Of a stretch of 64,000 nucleotides of DNA, positions 51,231 through 64,000 are shown in pieces. Origin of the DNA: Teichococcus coralli. Its GTDB lineage: Bacteria; Pseudomonadota; Alphaproteobacteria; Acetobacterales; Acetobacteraceae. The position numbers and the translations under genes were made by a program. The stretch's first letter is position 1; each line of letters opens with the position of its first letter. The notes under the pieces were generated by a model. It had not been told where the DNA came from, made no database searches, and saw nothing but the letters and a program-made list of their open reading frames with translations. The stretch is from the NCBI RefSeq assembly GCF_009829925.1, contig NZ_SNVJ01000003.1:62001-126000 (forward strand), given 5' to 3'.

Positions 51231-51311
51231 TCAGCCGCGCCCCTCAGCCGCGCCCCTCAGCCGCGCCCCTCAGCCGCGCCCCTCAGCCGCGCCCCTCAGC
51301 CGCGCCCCTCA
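51231..51311. repeat. 13-bp tandem repeat containing the chemoreceptor stop, 7 copies
   Basis: On the - strand, GGGGCGCGGCTGA repeats with exact 13-base period. TGA occurs at 51309 (the gene stop), 51296, 51283, 51270, 51257, 51244 and 51231. The units are nearly identical, so the array is recent or kept homogeneous. Confidence 0.95.
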
Positions 51312-53051
51312 GCCGCGCGCCTCGGCGGCGCCCTGGAGCCGCCCGACCAGGCCCGAGAGCGCCGCCCGCAGCGCCTCCCCCTGCCGCGCCACCGCCGCGC
51401 CCGCCTTCCGCATCCCCTCCAGCGCGGCGGCATCGGCGGCGATGCACTGGTCCATCTGCCCCATCCCCGCCGCCACCCGGCCCGAACCCGCCGCCGCGTC
51501 GGCCACGTTGCGGGCGATCTCCCGCGTCGCCTCGCCCTGCCGCATCACCGCGGCGGCGATCGCCTCGGCAATGGCGCCGCTCTCGCCGATCGCCGCGCCG
51601 ACGTCGCGGATGGTCACCACCACCTGCTCGGTGGTGCGCTGCATGGCGCCGATCTGCGCGCCGATCTCCTCGGTCGCGCGGGCGGTCTGCCCGGCCAGCG
51701 CCTTCACCTCGGAGGCCACGACCGCGAAGCCCTTGCCCGCCTCGCCGGCGCGCGCCGCCTCGATGGTGGCGTTCAGCGCCAACAGGTTGGTCTGCCCGGC
51801 GATGTCGCTGATCAGCTTCACCACGTCGCCGATGCGGCGGGCCATCTCGGCCAGGCTGCCCACCGCCTCGTCGGCACGCACCGCCTCGGCGGTGGCGCGG
51901 CCGGCGGCGCCGGCGCTCTCCGCCACCCGCGCGGCGATGGCGTTGACCGAGGCGGCCAGCGCCTCGGCGGCCTCCGCCACCGCCCGCACGTTGCCGCCTG
52001 TCCGCTCGGCCTCCGCCACGACGGCGGAGAGCTCGCCCGCCACCTGCTGGCGGGTATGGGCCATGCCGTCGCTGGTGCGGTTGAGGCCGGTGGCGGACTC
52101 CGCCAGCGCCGCGGCGACACCGCCGAGCGAGGCCTCCACCTCCCGCGCCAGGGCCTGCTGCGCCGCCTGGCGCTGCGCCTCCGCCTGGCGCCTGCCGGCC
52201 TCACGCTCCTCGCGCATCTGCTCGGCCTCCAGCAGGGCGCCGCGGAAGACGGCGACACTCTCCGCCATGCGGCCGATCTCGTCGCCGCGGCCGAGGCCCG
52301 GCACCGGCGCTGCGCGGTCGCCGGCCGCCAGCCCCTGCATCCGCGCCCCCAGCGCCGCCAGGGGGCGGGTGATGCCGCGCCCGATCAGCGCCGCCAGCAC
52401 TCCCAGAACCGCCGCCACCCCGAGCGCCATCCCGCCCAGTGTCAGCGCGCTGCTCCACTGGACGGCGCGCAGATCGTCCACATAGACACCGGTGCCGATC
52501 ACCCATCCCCAGGGCGCGAAGCCGCGCACGAAGCTCACCTTCTCCACCGCCTGCTCGCTGCCGGGCCGCGGCCACAGATAGGAGACGAAGCCGCTGCCCG
52601 AGCGCCGCACCGTCTCGACCAGCGCCATGAAGAGGGGAAAGCCGGCGGGGTCGCGCACCGCCGCCACGTTCTGACCTTCGAGCGACGGCTTGACCGGGTG
52701 CATCACCACCCGCGGCTCCATGTCGGTGATGAAGACGTATTCGGCGCCGCTGTAGCGCAGCGACCGCACGGCACGCAGCACCCGCGCCTGCGCCTCCGCC
52801 CGGCTGGTGCGGCCGGCCCGCTCCTCGGCTTCCGCATTCGCGGCGATGGTGACGACGGATTCGACCACGGCGCGCAGCATGGACATGCGCCCCTCCTCCA
52901 GGGCGGCGGCCTGCCTGTGCACCGCCTCGGCGGCGAAGCCCGCCAGCGCGGCCATCGCCAGCAGCACCACCAGCCCCAGGCGCCAGGCCAGGGGCAGGCA
53001 GGCCAGGGGCAGGCGGGCCAGCAGGCTAGGCGAGTGCGTGGAAAGGGACAT
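51309..53051 (-). CDS. Methyl-accepting chemotaxis protein with single Cache domain
   Basis: A 580-residue receptor. An N-terminal helix (about 22-45) precedes a periplasmic Cache_2-type domain (about 50-200, with [34 protein letters not shown] and [10 protein letters not shown]). A second helix (about 205-230), a HAMP domain ([20 protein letters not shown]) and an alanine-rich coiled-coil signalling domain follow. The conserved hairpin tip is [20 protein letters not shown], then [16 protein letters not shown]. It signals to CheA/CheW; no che genes lie nearby. Cache_2 receptors often sense small organic acids, but the ligand is unknown. Confidence 0.92.
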   Translation of the reverse strand: MSLSTHSPSLLARLPLACLPLAWRLGLVVLLAMAALAGFAAEAVHRQAAALEEGRMSMLRAVVESVVTIAANAEAEERAGRTSRAEAQARVLRAVRSLRYSGAEYVFITDMEPRVVMHPVKPSLEGQNVAAVRDPAGFPLFMALVETVRRSGSGFVSYLWPRPGSEQAVEKVSFVRGFAPWGWVIGTGVYVDDLRAVQWSSALTLGGMALGVAAVLGVLAALIGRGITRPLAALGARMQGLAAGDRAAPVPGLGRGDEIGRMAESVAVFRGALLEAEQMREEREAGRRQAEAQRQAAQQALAREVEASLGGVAAALAESATGLNRTSDGMAHTRQQVAGELSAVVAEAERTGGNVRAVAEAAEALAASVNAIAARVAESAGAAGRATAEAVRADEAVGSLAEMARRIGDVVKLISDIAGQTNLLALNATIEAARAGEAGKGFAVVASEVKALAGQTARATEEIGAQIGAMQRTTEQVVVTIRDVGAAIGESGAIAEAIAAAVMRQGEATREIARNVADAAAGSGRVAAGMGQMDQCIAADAAALEGMRKAGAAVARQGEALRAALSGLVGRLQGAAEARG

Positions 53052-53145
53052 GGGACCGCCTCCGAGGATGCTTGCAACCGGACGTTCGGCGCAGCTTTCC
53101 CCGGCTTCGGTTAGCGGAGGGTTAGGCGACGTGCCGCGGGCGGCC

Positions 53146-53721
53146 TCAGGCCAGCAGCCGCTCCGGAACGGTGAGGCCGAGGCGCACCGGCACCGGCCAC
53201 ACCTCGCGCACCGCGCGCAGCCGCAGGAAGCCGGCGGCCAGGTAGTTGGGCAGCGCCCGCGGGTGATCGGCCGTGCAGGTATTGACCGTCACGGCGCCGC
53301 AGCCGGTGGCCCAGGCGGCGTCCACCGCAGCGCGCAGGAAGGCGCGCCCCATCCCCCGCCCGACGGCATGCGGCAGCAGCCCGAAATAGGCGATGTTGGT
53401 GGTGCCGAGGCTCGGGCGCCGCTCCAGCTCGAAGAAGCCGGCCGGGGCGCCCTCCAGGTACAGGACGTGGATGGCCACATGCGGGTCGGCCAGGATGGCG
53501 GCGAGTTCGGCATCCGGCGTGGCGCGGCGCAGCCACCAGAGATATTCCCCGCCCACGGTGTTGTAGAGGTAGCGGTAGAAGGGCACCGTGCAGTGCGCCA
53601 CCCGCTCCAGCCGCGCGCCGGCCGGCAGCGCCGGCGCGGGCTCGGCGGGCCTTGCCGCCATCCGCAGGAAGGTCACCTCCACCGCCGCGCGGATGACCGG
53701 CTCCACCGCCGCGAGCGCCAT
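53146..53721 (-). CDS. GNAT-family acetyltransferase
   Basis: A 191-residue protein. [19 protein letters not shown] is the mid strand, [20 protein letters not shown] the acetyl-CoA loop (RGMGR), and [19 protein letters not shown] the later strand and alpha motif. Substrate unknown. Its ATG at 53721 is one base after the last TGA of the repeat that begins at the rpoD stop, so its translation is probably coupled to rpoD through two micro-ORFs. It is not related closely to the GNAT at 45009. Confidence 0.85.
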   Translation of the reverse strand: MALAAVEPVIRAAVEVTFLRMAARPAEPAPALPAGARLERVAHCTVPFYRYLYNTVGGEYLWWLRRATPDAELAAILADPHVAIHVLYLEGAPAGFFELERRPSLGTTNIAYFGLLPHAVGRGMGRAFLRAAVDAAWATGCGAVTVNTCTADHPRALPNYLAAGFLRLRAVREVWPVPVRLGLTVPERLLA

Positions 53722-53722
53722 G

Positions 53723-53760
53723 TCAGCTGTCCAGGCCCATATCAGTTGTCCAGGCCCATG

Positions 53761-53763
<3 letters not shown>
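53723..53763 (-). repeat. 19-bp tandem repeat at the rpoD end with two micro-ORFs
   Basis: The last rpoD codons and stop (CTGGACAACTGA) are repeated twice with 19-base period. Each added unit reads ATGGGCCTGGAC, then AAC or AGC, then TGA: micro-ORFs at 53742-53759 and 53723-53740, encoding MGLDN and MGLDS. Every TGA is separated from the next ATG by one base, the last leading into the GNAT start. Confidence 0.9.
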
Positions 53764-55683
<1,920 letters not shown>

Positions 55684-55884
55684 GCCGATCCGCTCCGTCT
55701 GACGCTGTCCGGCCCGCCATTCTGGCCGGGGTGCCTCACCCAGGTCCTGCGACCCTCGCACAAGGGCCAAAAATGCCGCGCCCGCATTGCACGCCATACA
55801 TGGGGGCCATAACGCCCCGCCCCCCGCCAGCACAAGAGCACGGCCGCATTCGGCGAGGCGGCGCCTGGGAGGTGCCCTCCCCGC

Positions 55885-55915
55885 TTAGGCCTCCCCGCTC
55901 AGGCCTTCCCGCTCA
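55885..55915. repeat. 14-bp tandem repeat containing the dnaG stop, 3 copies
   Basis: On the - strand the dnaG end GAGGCCTGA (stop 55913-55915) is followed by GCGGGAAGGCCTGA (TGA at 55899) and GCGGGGAGGCCTAA (TAA at 55885). The period of 14 puts the three stops in three frames. Confidence 0.88.
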
Positions 55916-57760
55916 GGCCTCCTCGCCCGGCACATCCTCCTCCATGCCGCCGCGGCGCTGGACCGCGAGCAGCTCGTTCAGTCGGATGATGCGGGTCTGC
56001 GCCGCCGGATCGTTGGTTTCCTGCCAATCCCGCAACGCTGCCTGGCGCTCGGCCAGCAAGGCCGCCTCACCCCGGAGGCCGGCATAGAAGTGCCACCAGC
56101 TCTCCGCCACCTGCTTGGGCAAGGCCTTGGCGGCGGCGGCGGCCGGCGGAGCCCGGGTGAACCGGCGTGCCCAGGCCAGTCCTTCCGGCTCCGTCTCGTT
56201 CAGGTGGTTGACCAGATCATCGGCTTCAAGCCGCTCGGCTCCCGCTTGCCAGGTGACCAGCCGGTACCGTAGCCGCGCTGCAACACCATCCGGCAAATCG
56301 AGTTGCATCAGCGCCTCTTCCACCTCCGGCAGCAGCCAGGGATGCGCGATCAGCACCGCCAGCAGGCAGCGCGCCTGCTCCTGCCGGACCTCCGCCGGAT
56401 CGATGCCCGGGCGCGGCAGGTCGAGCGGCGGCGGCCCGGCGCGGCCGCGCCCGAAGCCCGGCCGGTCCGCCCGCGCCCGCGGCGCGAAGGCGGGCGCCGG
56501 GCGGCGGCTGCCGGCGAAGAAGCGGTCCAGCAGCAGGCGGCGGTACTCGGCGCCCAGGATCTTGTCCGGGATGCTGTCCGCGGCGGCCACCAGCCGGTGG
56601 CGCAGCGTGGCGCGCGCTTCCGGCGTGGCGCCGGGCGACTGTGCCGCCAGCATCTCGTACAGCACCTCGGAAAGCGGCCGGGCGGCGTCCAGCACCGCCT
56701 TGAAGGCCGCCGGCCCGCCACGGGCGACCAGCGTATCCGGGTCCTCCCCGGCGGGCAGGGTGACGAAGCGCAGGGAATGCTCCGGCGTCAGCAGCGGCAG
56801 CGCCAGCTCGGCCGCGCGCGCCGCCGCGCGCCCACCGGCCGCGTCCCCGTCGAAGCAGAGCACCGGCTGCGGCGAGAGGCGCCACAGCTCGGCGAGCTGT
56901 TCCTCGGTCAGCGCCGTGCCGAGCGGGGCCACGGTGCCGCCGAACCCCGCCTGGTGCAGCGCGATGACGTCCATGTAGCCTTCGACCACCACCACCGGCG
57001 CGCCCTTGAAGGCGGCCTCCCGCGCCAGGTCCAGGCCGTAGAGGTTGCGGCGCTTGGAGAACAGCTCCGTCTCCGGCCCGTTGACGTATTTCGGCTGGCC
57101 GTCGCCCAGGACGCGGCCGCCGAAGGAGATGATCCGCCCGCGCCGGTCGCGGATCGGGAACATGACGCGGTTGAAGAACAGGTCGGCCGGCGGGGCGTCC
57201 CCCTCCCCCGGCCGCATCAGCCCGCCCTCGATGAGCTGCCTCGCCTCGATGCCCTGCGGCTTCAGGTCGGCCGCCAGCGCCCCGCGCCCGGCGCCCGACC
57301 AGCCCAGGCCGAACTTGCGGATGGTGTCCTCGGAGAGGCCCCGGCGCAGCAGGTAGTCCAGCCCCGCGCGCCCCTCCGGCAGGCGCAGGCGGCGCTGGAA
57401 GGCCTCGGCGGCGAGGTCCATCACCCCGTGCAGGTCGCGCTGCTTGGCTTCCCGCCTCGCCTGCTGCGGGGTGGCCTTGGGCACCTCCAGCCCCGCCTCG
57501 CCGGCCAGCCGCTCCACCGCCTCGGGGAAGCTGGCGCCCTGGGTCTGCATGACGAAGGCGATGGCATCGCCATGCGCGCCGCAGCCGAAGCAATGGTAGT
57601 GGTCGTCATAGACGTAGAAGGACGGTGTCTTCTCGCCATGGAAGGGGCAGCAGCCCCGCCACTGCCGGCCGGCGCGCGTCAGCTTCGTGGCCCGCCCGAT
57701 CAGCGGGGCCAGCGGCGTGCGGAGGCGAAGCTCTTCCAGGAAATTCGGCGGCAGCGACAT
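55913..57760 (-). CDS. dnaG: DNA primase
   Basis: A 615-residue primase. The N-terminal zinc ribbon is CCPFHGEKTPSF...CFGCGAHG (C37/38, H41, C57, C60). The RNA-polymerase core with TOPRIM fold has FPIRDRRGRIISFGGRVLGD, VVVEGYMDVIALHQAG and PVLCFDGDAAGGRAAARAAE. A C-terminal helicase-binding domain (about 430-600) follows. It makes RNA primers for replication with DnaB. The gene order yqeY-dnaG-rpoD is the alphaproteobacterial form of the macromolecular synthesis operon, with rpsU replaced. Confidence 0.95.
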   Translation of the reverse strand: MSLPPNFLEELRLRTPLAPLIGRATKLTRAGRQWRGCCPFHGEKTPSFYVYDDHYHCFGCGAHGDAIAFVMQTQGASFPEAVERLAGEAGLEVPKATPQQARREAKQRDLHGVMDLAAEAFQRRLRLPEGRAGLDYLLRRGLSEDTIRKFGLGWSGAGRGALAADLKPQGIEARQLIEGGLMRPGEGDAPPADLFFNRVMFPIRDRRGRIISFGGRVLGDGQPKYVNGPETELFSKRRNLYGLDLAREAAFKGAPVVVVEGYMDVIALHQAGFGGTVAPLGTALTEEQLAELWRLSPQPVLCFDGDAAGGRAAARAAELALPLLTPEHSLRFVTLPAGEDPDTLVARGGPAAFKAVLDAARPLSEVLYEMLAAQSPGATPEARATLRHRLVAAADSIPDKILGAEYRRLLLDRFFAGSRRPAPAFAPRARADRPGFGRGRAGPPPLDLPRPGIDPAEVRQEQARCLLAVLIAHPWLLPEVEEALMQLDLPDGVAARLRYRLVTWQAGAERLEADDLVNHLNETEPEGLAWARRFTRAPPAAAAAKALPKQVAESWWHFYAGLRGEAALLAERQAALRDWQETNDPAAQTRIIRLNELLAVQRRGGMEEDVPGEEA

Positions 57761-57813
57761 GACGGCCCTTCAGCCTGGAGCTTAGCGCGAGGGCGGGGAA
57801 AAAGGCTGGGGGA

Positions 57814-57925
57814 ATGAACTCCCCCTGGCCCCCTTCTTTCTTCTTCGGGGTTTTGCGCCCGCCCGGCGGCCCGCGCAGCGCTCAACCAACAGAAAAAAGA
57901 TGGGGGTCCGGGGGAATTCCTTCAC
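57814..57925. repeat. Imperfect inverted repeat between yqeY and dnaG
   Basis: GAACTCCCCCTGGCCCCC near 57814-57835 is roughly complementary to GGGGGTCCGGGGGAATTC near 57900-57925, with about 65 bases between. It could end the yqeY transcript or be a decayed repeat. The dnaG promoter must lie nearby. Confidence 0.45.
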
Positions 57926-57938
57926 CCGGCCTGCTTCC

Positions 57939-58397
57939 TCAGCCGTTCAGCGCCGCCTTCACCAGCGGCCCGGCCTTGGCCATGTCCATCGTCGCGGCGT
58001 GCTTCGCCCGCAGGGCGGCCATCACCTTGCCCATGTCCTTCATGGAGGCGGCGCCGGTCTCCGCCACCGCCTCGGCCACGGCGGCCTGCATGGCGGCGTC
58101 GCCCATCTGCTGCGGCAGGAAGGACTCGATCACCGCGATCTCGGCCTCCTCCTTCTCCGCCAGCTCCATCCGGTTGCCCTGGCGGTACATCTCGGCGCTC
58201 TCGCGGCGGCTCTTCACCATGCCGCGCAGCATGGCGACGATCTGCTCCTCCGGAACCTGGTCCACCCCGCTGGGGCGGGCGGCGATGTCGGTGTCCTTCA
58301 GCTTGGCCATGATCATGCGGACGGTCGAGGTGCGGGCGGCATCCTTCGCCAGCATCGAGGCCTTCATTTCCTCCGTGAAGCGGCTGCGCAGGCTCAT
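57939..58397 (-). CDS. yqeY: GatB/YqeY domain protein
   Basis: A 152-residue protein of the YqeY family, which resembles the tRNA-binding tail of GatB. It has MLAKDAARTSTVRMIMAKLK, VKSRRESAEMYRQGNRMELA, FLPQQM and KVMAALRAKHAATMDM. Cellular function is not settled; it is usually next to dnaG and rpoD in alphaproteobacteria. The ATG at 58397 has an excellent AAAAGGAGA ribosome-binding site. It is divergent from carA; the longer frame upstream is a carA shadow. Confidence 0.93.
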   Translation of the reverse strand: MSLRSRFTEEMKASMLAKDAARTSTVRMIMAKLKDTDIAARPSGVDQVPEEQIVAMLRGMVKSRRESAEMYRQGNRMELAEKEEAEIAVIESFLPQQMGDAAMQAAVAEAVAETGAASMKDMGKVMAALRAKHAATMDMAKAGPLVKAALNG

Positions 58398-58493
58398 CGG
58401 CCTTCTCCTTTTCGGCGGCTCGCCCGGATGAAATCGCGGGCAGGCGGATTGCCGGGTATAAACCGCGTCGGCGCCACCAGGGCCAGAGGGAAC

Positions 58494-58516
58494 CCCTGGG
58501 AAAAAACTTCCCAGGG
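58494..58516 (+). promoter_or_regulatory. Hairpin in the carA 5' region
   Basis: CCCTGGGAA pairs perfectly with TTCCCAGGG across a 5-base loop, 50 bases upstream of the carA ATG. It may be a leader hairpin in pyrimidine or arginine control, or an operator between the divergent genes. No antiterminator or leader peptide was seen. Confidence 0.4.
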
Positions 58517-58566
58517 CAACGGATGGGTGTTGAACCCGGAAAAGAATTCCCAGATAAGCCGTCATC

Positions 58567-59979
58567 ATGCGGTCCGTGGAAGACATCATCGCCCTCATGG
58601 GTGGCCCCGACGCCGTCGCGGCGCGCTGCGGCGTCGGCACCGAGGCGGTGCGCAAGTGGCGCCAGGCGCGCGCCATTCCCGCCAAGCACTGGCCGGCGGT
58701 CATCGCCGCCACCGGCCTCTCCCTGGCGGAGCTTGCCCCCGGCGCCGTTCCTGCCGCTTCCACCCTGCCCCCTGCCCCCAGCCCGGAGACGAGCATGCCC
58801 GCCGCGACCAACCCGCACGCCGCCGAACTGGCTCCCGCCGGCGCCACCGCCGCCCTGGTGCTGGCCGATGGCTCGGTGTTCTGGGGCATCGGCTTCGGCG
58901 CCAACACCACCACGGTGGGCGAGGTCTGCTTCAACACCGGCATGACCGGCTACCAGGAGACGCTCACCGACCCCTCCTATGCCGGGCAGATCATCACCTT
59001 CACCTTCCCGCATATCGGCAATGTCGGCGCCAATGCCGAGGACGTGGAAAGCATCACCCCCGCCGCCCGCGGCCTGGTGGTGAAGCAGGACCTGACCGAC
59101 CCGGCCAACTACCGCGCCACCCGCCACCTCGACGACTGGCTGAAGAGCCACGGCATCCCCGGCATCGCCGGCGTGGACACCCGCGCGCTCACCGCCCGCA
59201 TCCGCGACGGCGGCGCCCCCACCGGCGTGCTGGCCTTCCCGGTCGAGGGCCGCTTCGACATGGCCACGCTGAAGGCGCAGGCCGCCGGCTGGCCGGGCCT
59301 GGAAGGCATGGACCTCGCCAGGGAGGTCTCCTGCCGGCAGGCCTACCAGTGGGAGGAGGGCCTGTGGCACTGGGGCCAGGGCTATGAGAAGGCGCCCGCC
59401 CGCAAGCACAAGGTGGTGGCCATCGACTACGGCGCCAAGCGCAACATCCTGCGCTGCCTGGCCGATGCCGGCTGCGCCGTGACCGTGCTGCCCGCCACCG
59501 CCACCGCCGAGGATATCCTCGGCCACGACCCCGACGGCGTCTTCCTCTCCAATGGCCCCGGCGACCCGGCGGCGACCGGCGCATACGCGGTGCCCGCCAT
59601 CCAGGGCGTGCTTCAGTCCGGCAAGCCGGTCTTCGGCATCTGCCTCGGCCACCAGCTCCTGGCGCTGGCCCTCGGCGGCAAGACCTTCAAGCTGGACCGC
59701 GGCCATCGCGGCGCCAACCAGCCGGTGAAGGACCTGGCCACCGGCCGCGTCGAGATCACCAGCCAGAACCACGGCTTCGCGGTGGACGAGACGTCCCTGC
59801 CGGAGACCGTGAAGGTGACGCACATCTCGCTGTTCGACGGCTCGAACGAGGGCATCGCCGCCACCGACCGCCCGGCCTTCTCCGTGCAGTACCATCCGGA
59901 GGCGAGCCCCGGCCCCTCCGACAGCCACTATCTCTTCCACCGCTTCGTCGAGATGATCGAGAAGCACAAGGGCGCCTGA
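58567..59979 (+). CDS. carA: Carbamoyl-phosphate synthase small subunit with N-terminal helix-turn-helix-like extension
   Basis: A 470-residue protein, about 80 longer than usual. Residues 1-58 form a Cro/YdaS-like module (VEDIIALMGGPDAVAARCGV, then TEAVRKWRQARAIPAKHWPA). A Pro/Ala linker (59-76) follows. CarA proper starts near 85 with ALVLADGSVFWGIGFG. Glutaminase motifs are VFLSNGPGDPAA, GICLGHQLLALALGG (nucleophile Cys) and QYHPEASPGP (His, Glu). It supplies ammonia to CarB. An in-frame ATG at 58795 with GGAG seven bases before it could start a standard CarA of 394 residues; both forms may be made. I recall an NCBI-named carph-isopro domain for such extensions, not verified. Confidence 0.92.
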   Translation: MRSVEDIIALMGGPDAVAARCGVGTEAVRKWRQARAIPAKHWPAVIAATGLSLAELAPGAVPAASTLPPAPSPETSMPAATNPHAAELAPAGATAALVLADGSVFWGIGFGANTTTVGEVCFNTGMTGYQETLTDPSYAGQIITFTFPHIGNVGANAEDVESITPAARGLVVKQDLTDPANYRATRHLDDWLKSHGIPGIAGVDTRALTARIRDGGAPTGVLAFPVEGRFDMATLKAQAAGWPGLEGMDLAREVSCRQAYQWEEGLWHWGQGYEKAPARKHKVVAIDYGAKRNILRCLADAGCAVTVLPATATAEDILGHDPDGVFLSNGPGDPAATGAYAVPAIQGVLQSGKPVFGICLGHQLLALALGGKTFKLDRGHRGANQPVKDLATGRVEITSQNHGFAVDETSLPETVKVTHISLFDGSNEGIAATDRPAFSVQYHPEASPGPSDSHYLFHRFVEMIEKHKGA

Positions 59980-59986
59980 CCTCAGG

Positions 59987-60027
59987 CAGCACCCCAAGGG
60001 CAGCACCCCAAGGGCAGCACCCCAAGG
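59987..60027. repeat. 14-bp tandem repeat between carA and the SDR gene, 3 copies
   Basis: CAGCACCCCAAGGG begins at 59987, 60001 and 60015. The last copy leads directly into AGAGGAGCGAG, the ribosome-binding region of the SDR gene. Confidence 0.88.
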
Positions 60028-60041
60028 AGAGGAGCGAGACG

Positions 60042-60800
60042 ATGGCGGGAAACTTCGACCTGTCCGGCCGGGTGGCGGTGGTCACCGGCGGCAATGGCGG
60101 CATCGGCCTGGGCATGGCGCGCGGCCTCGCCGCGGCCGGCGCCTGGGTGGCCGTGATCGGCCGCAATGCCGAGAAGAACAAGGCGGCGGTCGCCGCGCTG
60201 GGCGAGGACGCCTTCGCCATCCAGGCCGACCTCGCCGAGCCCGGCGCGGCCGACCGTGTGATCGCGCAGGTGGTCGAGCAGGCCGGCGGCATCGACATCC
60301 TGGTCAACAACGCCGGCACCAACATCCGCCGCCTGCCGCAGGAGGTGACGGACGAGGAGTGGATGGCCGTGATGGACGCCAACCTCACCAGCGCCATGCG
60401 GATGAGCCGCGCCGCCTACCCGCACCTCAAGGCCAGCGGCCATGGGCGGGTGATCTGCGTGGGCTCGATGATGTCCCTCTTCGCCCTGCCGCTCTCCCCG
60501 GCCTATGGCGCCAGCAAGGGCGGCGTCGTGCAGTACACGCGCAGCCTGGCGGTGGCCTGGGGGCCGGACGGCATCACGGCCAACGCCATCCTCCCCGGCT
60601 GGGTCGAGACCGAGCTGACCGCCGGCGCCCGGCAGGACATCCCCGACCTCTACGACCGCGTCATCGCCCGCACGCCGCAGAAGCGCTGGGGCGCGCCGGC
60701 CGACTTCGCCGGCCTCGTCACCTTCCTGGCCAGCGACGCCAGCGCCTTCATCACCGGCACCGCCATCCCCGTGGATGGCGGCCTCTCGGTCCACGGCTGA
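60042..60800 (+). CDS. Short-chain dehydrogenase/reductase (KduD-like)
   Basis: A 252-residue classical SDR. The NAD(P) motif is VTGGNGGIGLGMARGLA. NNAGTNIR follows, then the catalytic Ser in ICVGSMMSLF and Tyr-Lys in YGASKGG, and the late PGWVETELTA. The overall pattern resembles gluconate or 2-deoxy-gluconate dehydrogenases (KduD/Gno type). The substrate is unproven. It sits between carA and carB in the same direction, an uncommon insertion, with a tandem repeat at its 5' side and 48 bases before carB. No link to carbamoyl phosphate chemistry is known to me. Confidence 0.88.
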   Translation: MAGNFDLSGRVAVVTGGNGGIGLGMARGLAAAGAWVAVIGRNAEKNKAAVAALGEDAFAIQADLAEPGAADRVIAQVVEQAGGIDILVNNAGTNIRRLPQEVTDEEWMAVMDANLTSAMRMSRAAYPHLKASGHGRVICVGSMMSLFALPLSPAYGASKGGVVQYTRSLAVAWGPDGITANAILPGWVETELTAGARQDIPDLYDRVIARTPQKRWGAPADFAGLVTFLASDASAFITGTAIPVDGGLSVHG

Positions 60801-60848
60801 TCCCGGCCCCCGCGCCGGCTCTACTCCTTACGCAGACAGGGTCCCCCG

Positions 60849-64000
<3,152 letters not shown>

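Noticed and set aside
51231..51311. CRISPR-like array
   Set aside because: The units are contiguous with 13-base period and no spacers; no cas genes are present.

Overview
The window is about 64 kb of very GC-rich DNA from an alphaproteobacterium, most likely an Acetobacteraceae member (Roseomonas-like). The evidence is a membrane quinoprotein glucose dehydrogenase, the yqeY-dnaG-rpoD gene order, a candidate EcfG-type stress promoter, and chromosomal housekeeping genes throughout. No phage, plasmid, integron, IS transposase or CRISPR array is visible. Genes are dense, and only one gap exceeds 300 bases (44584-45008).

Layout. 1-6630 (+): 3' end of gcd, a secreted lytic transglycosylase, a BaeRF-type eRF1-like protein paired with an HPF/cold-shock fusion, a TIM-barrel isomerase-like protein and an amidase. 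6673-18396 (-): one 12-gene respiratory operon encoding Alternative Complex III (actABCDEF), a small membrane protein, an SCO assembly factor and an A2-type cytochrome c oxidase (coxBACD); ten of its eleven junctions are 4-bp ATGA overlaps. 18666-30997: Zn alcohol dehydrogenase, cupin, mfd, lipoprotein hydrolase, LysE-type exporter, ligA, a methyltransferase and aminopeptidase P. 31177-39845: DUF1127 protein, prmA-uvrD-pentapeptide protein, a transporter, an Asp/Asn hydroxylase-like dioxygenase, metF, and mlaA-mlaC. 40126-44174 (+): a polyamine-type ABC importer. 44182-53051: a small secreted protein, a GNAT, ettA, a frameshifted MASE1-GGDEF gene, a tRNA with CAT anticodon, a secreted MetX-like hydrolase, ppa and a chemoreceptor. 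53146-58397 (-): yqeY, dnaG, rpoD and a GNAT. 58567-64000 (+): carA with an N-terminal helix-turn-helix-like extension, an SDR gene, and carB, which runs off the window.

How genes work together. The ACIII operon encodes a quinol-to-oxygen chain that bypasses the bc1 complex; glucose dehydrogenase feeds the same quinone pool. BaeRF plus HPF/CSD look like a ribosome-protection or rescue unit. mlaA and mlaC belong to outer-membrane lipid retrograde transport. carA and carB make carbamoyl phosphate.

Non-coding patterns. (1) Five genes end in short tandem repeats whose unit contains the stop codon, so extra stops follow in other frames (18608-18668, 37145-37222, 51231-51311, 53723-53763, 55885-55915). 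At rpoD this gives two five-codon micro-ORFs linking the rpoD stop to the next start. (2) Two related palindromic elements bounded by CTAG (6627-6676, 23695-23802) sit between convergent genes and supply the TAG stop of both neighbours. (3) G/C-rich hairpins lie at several gene ends.
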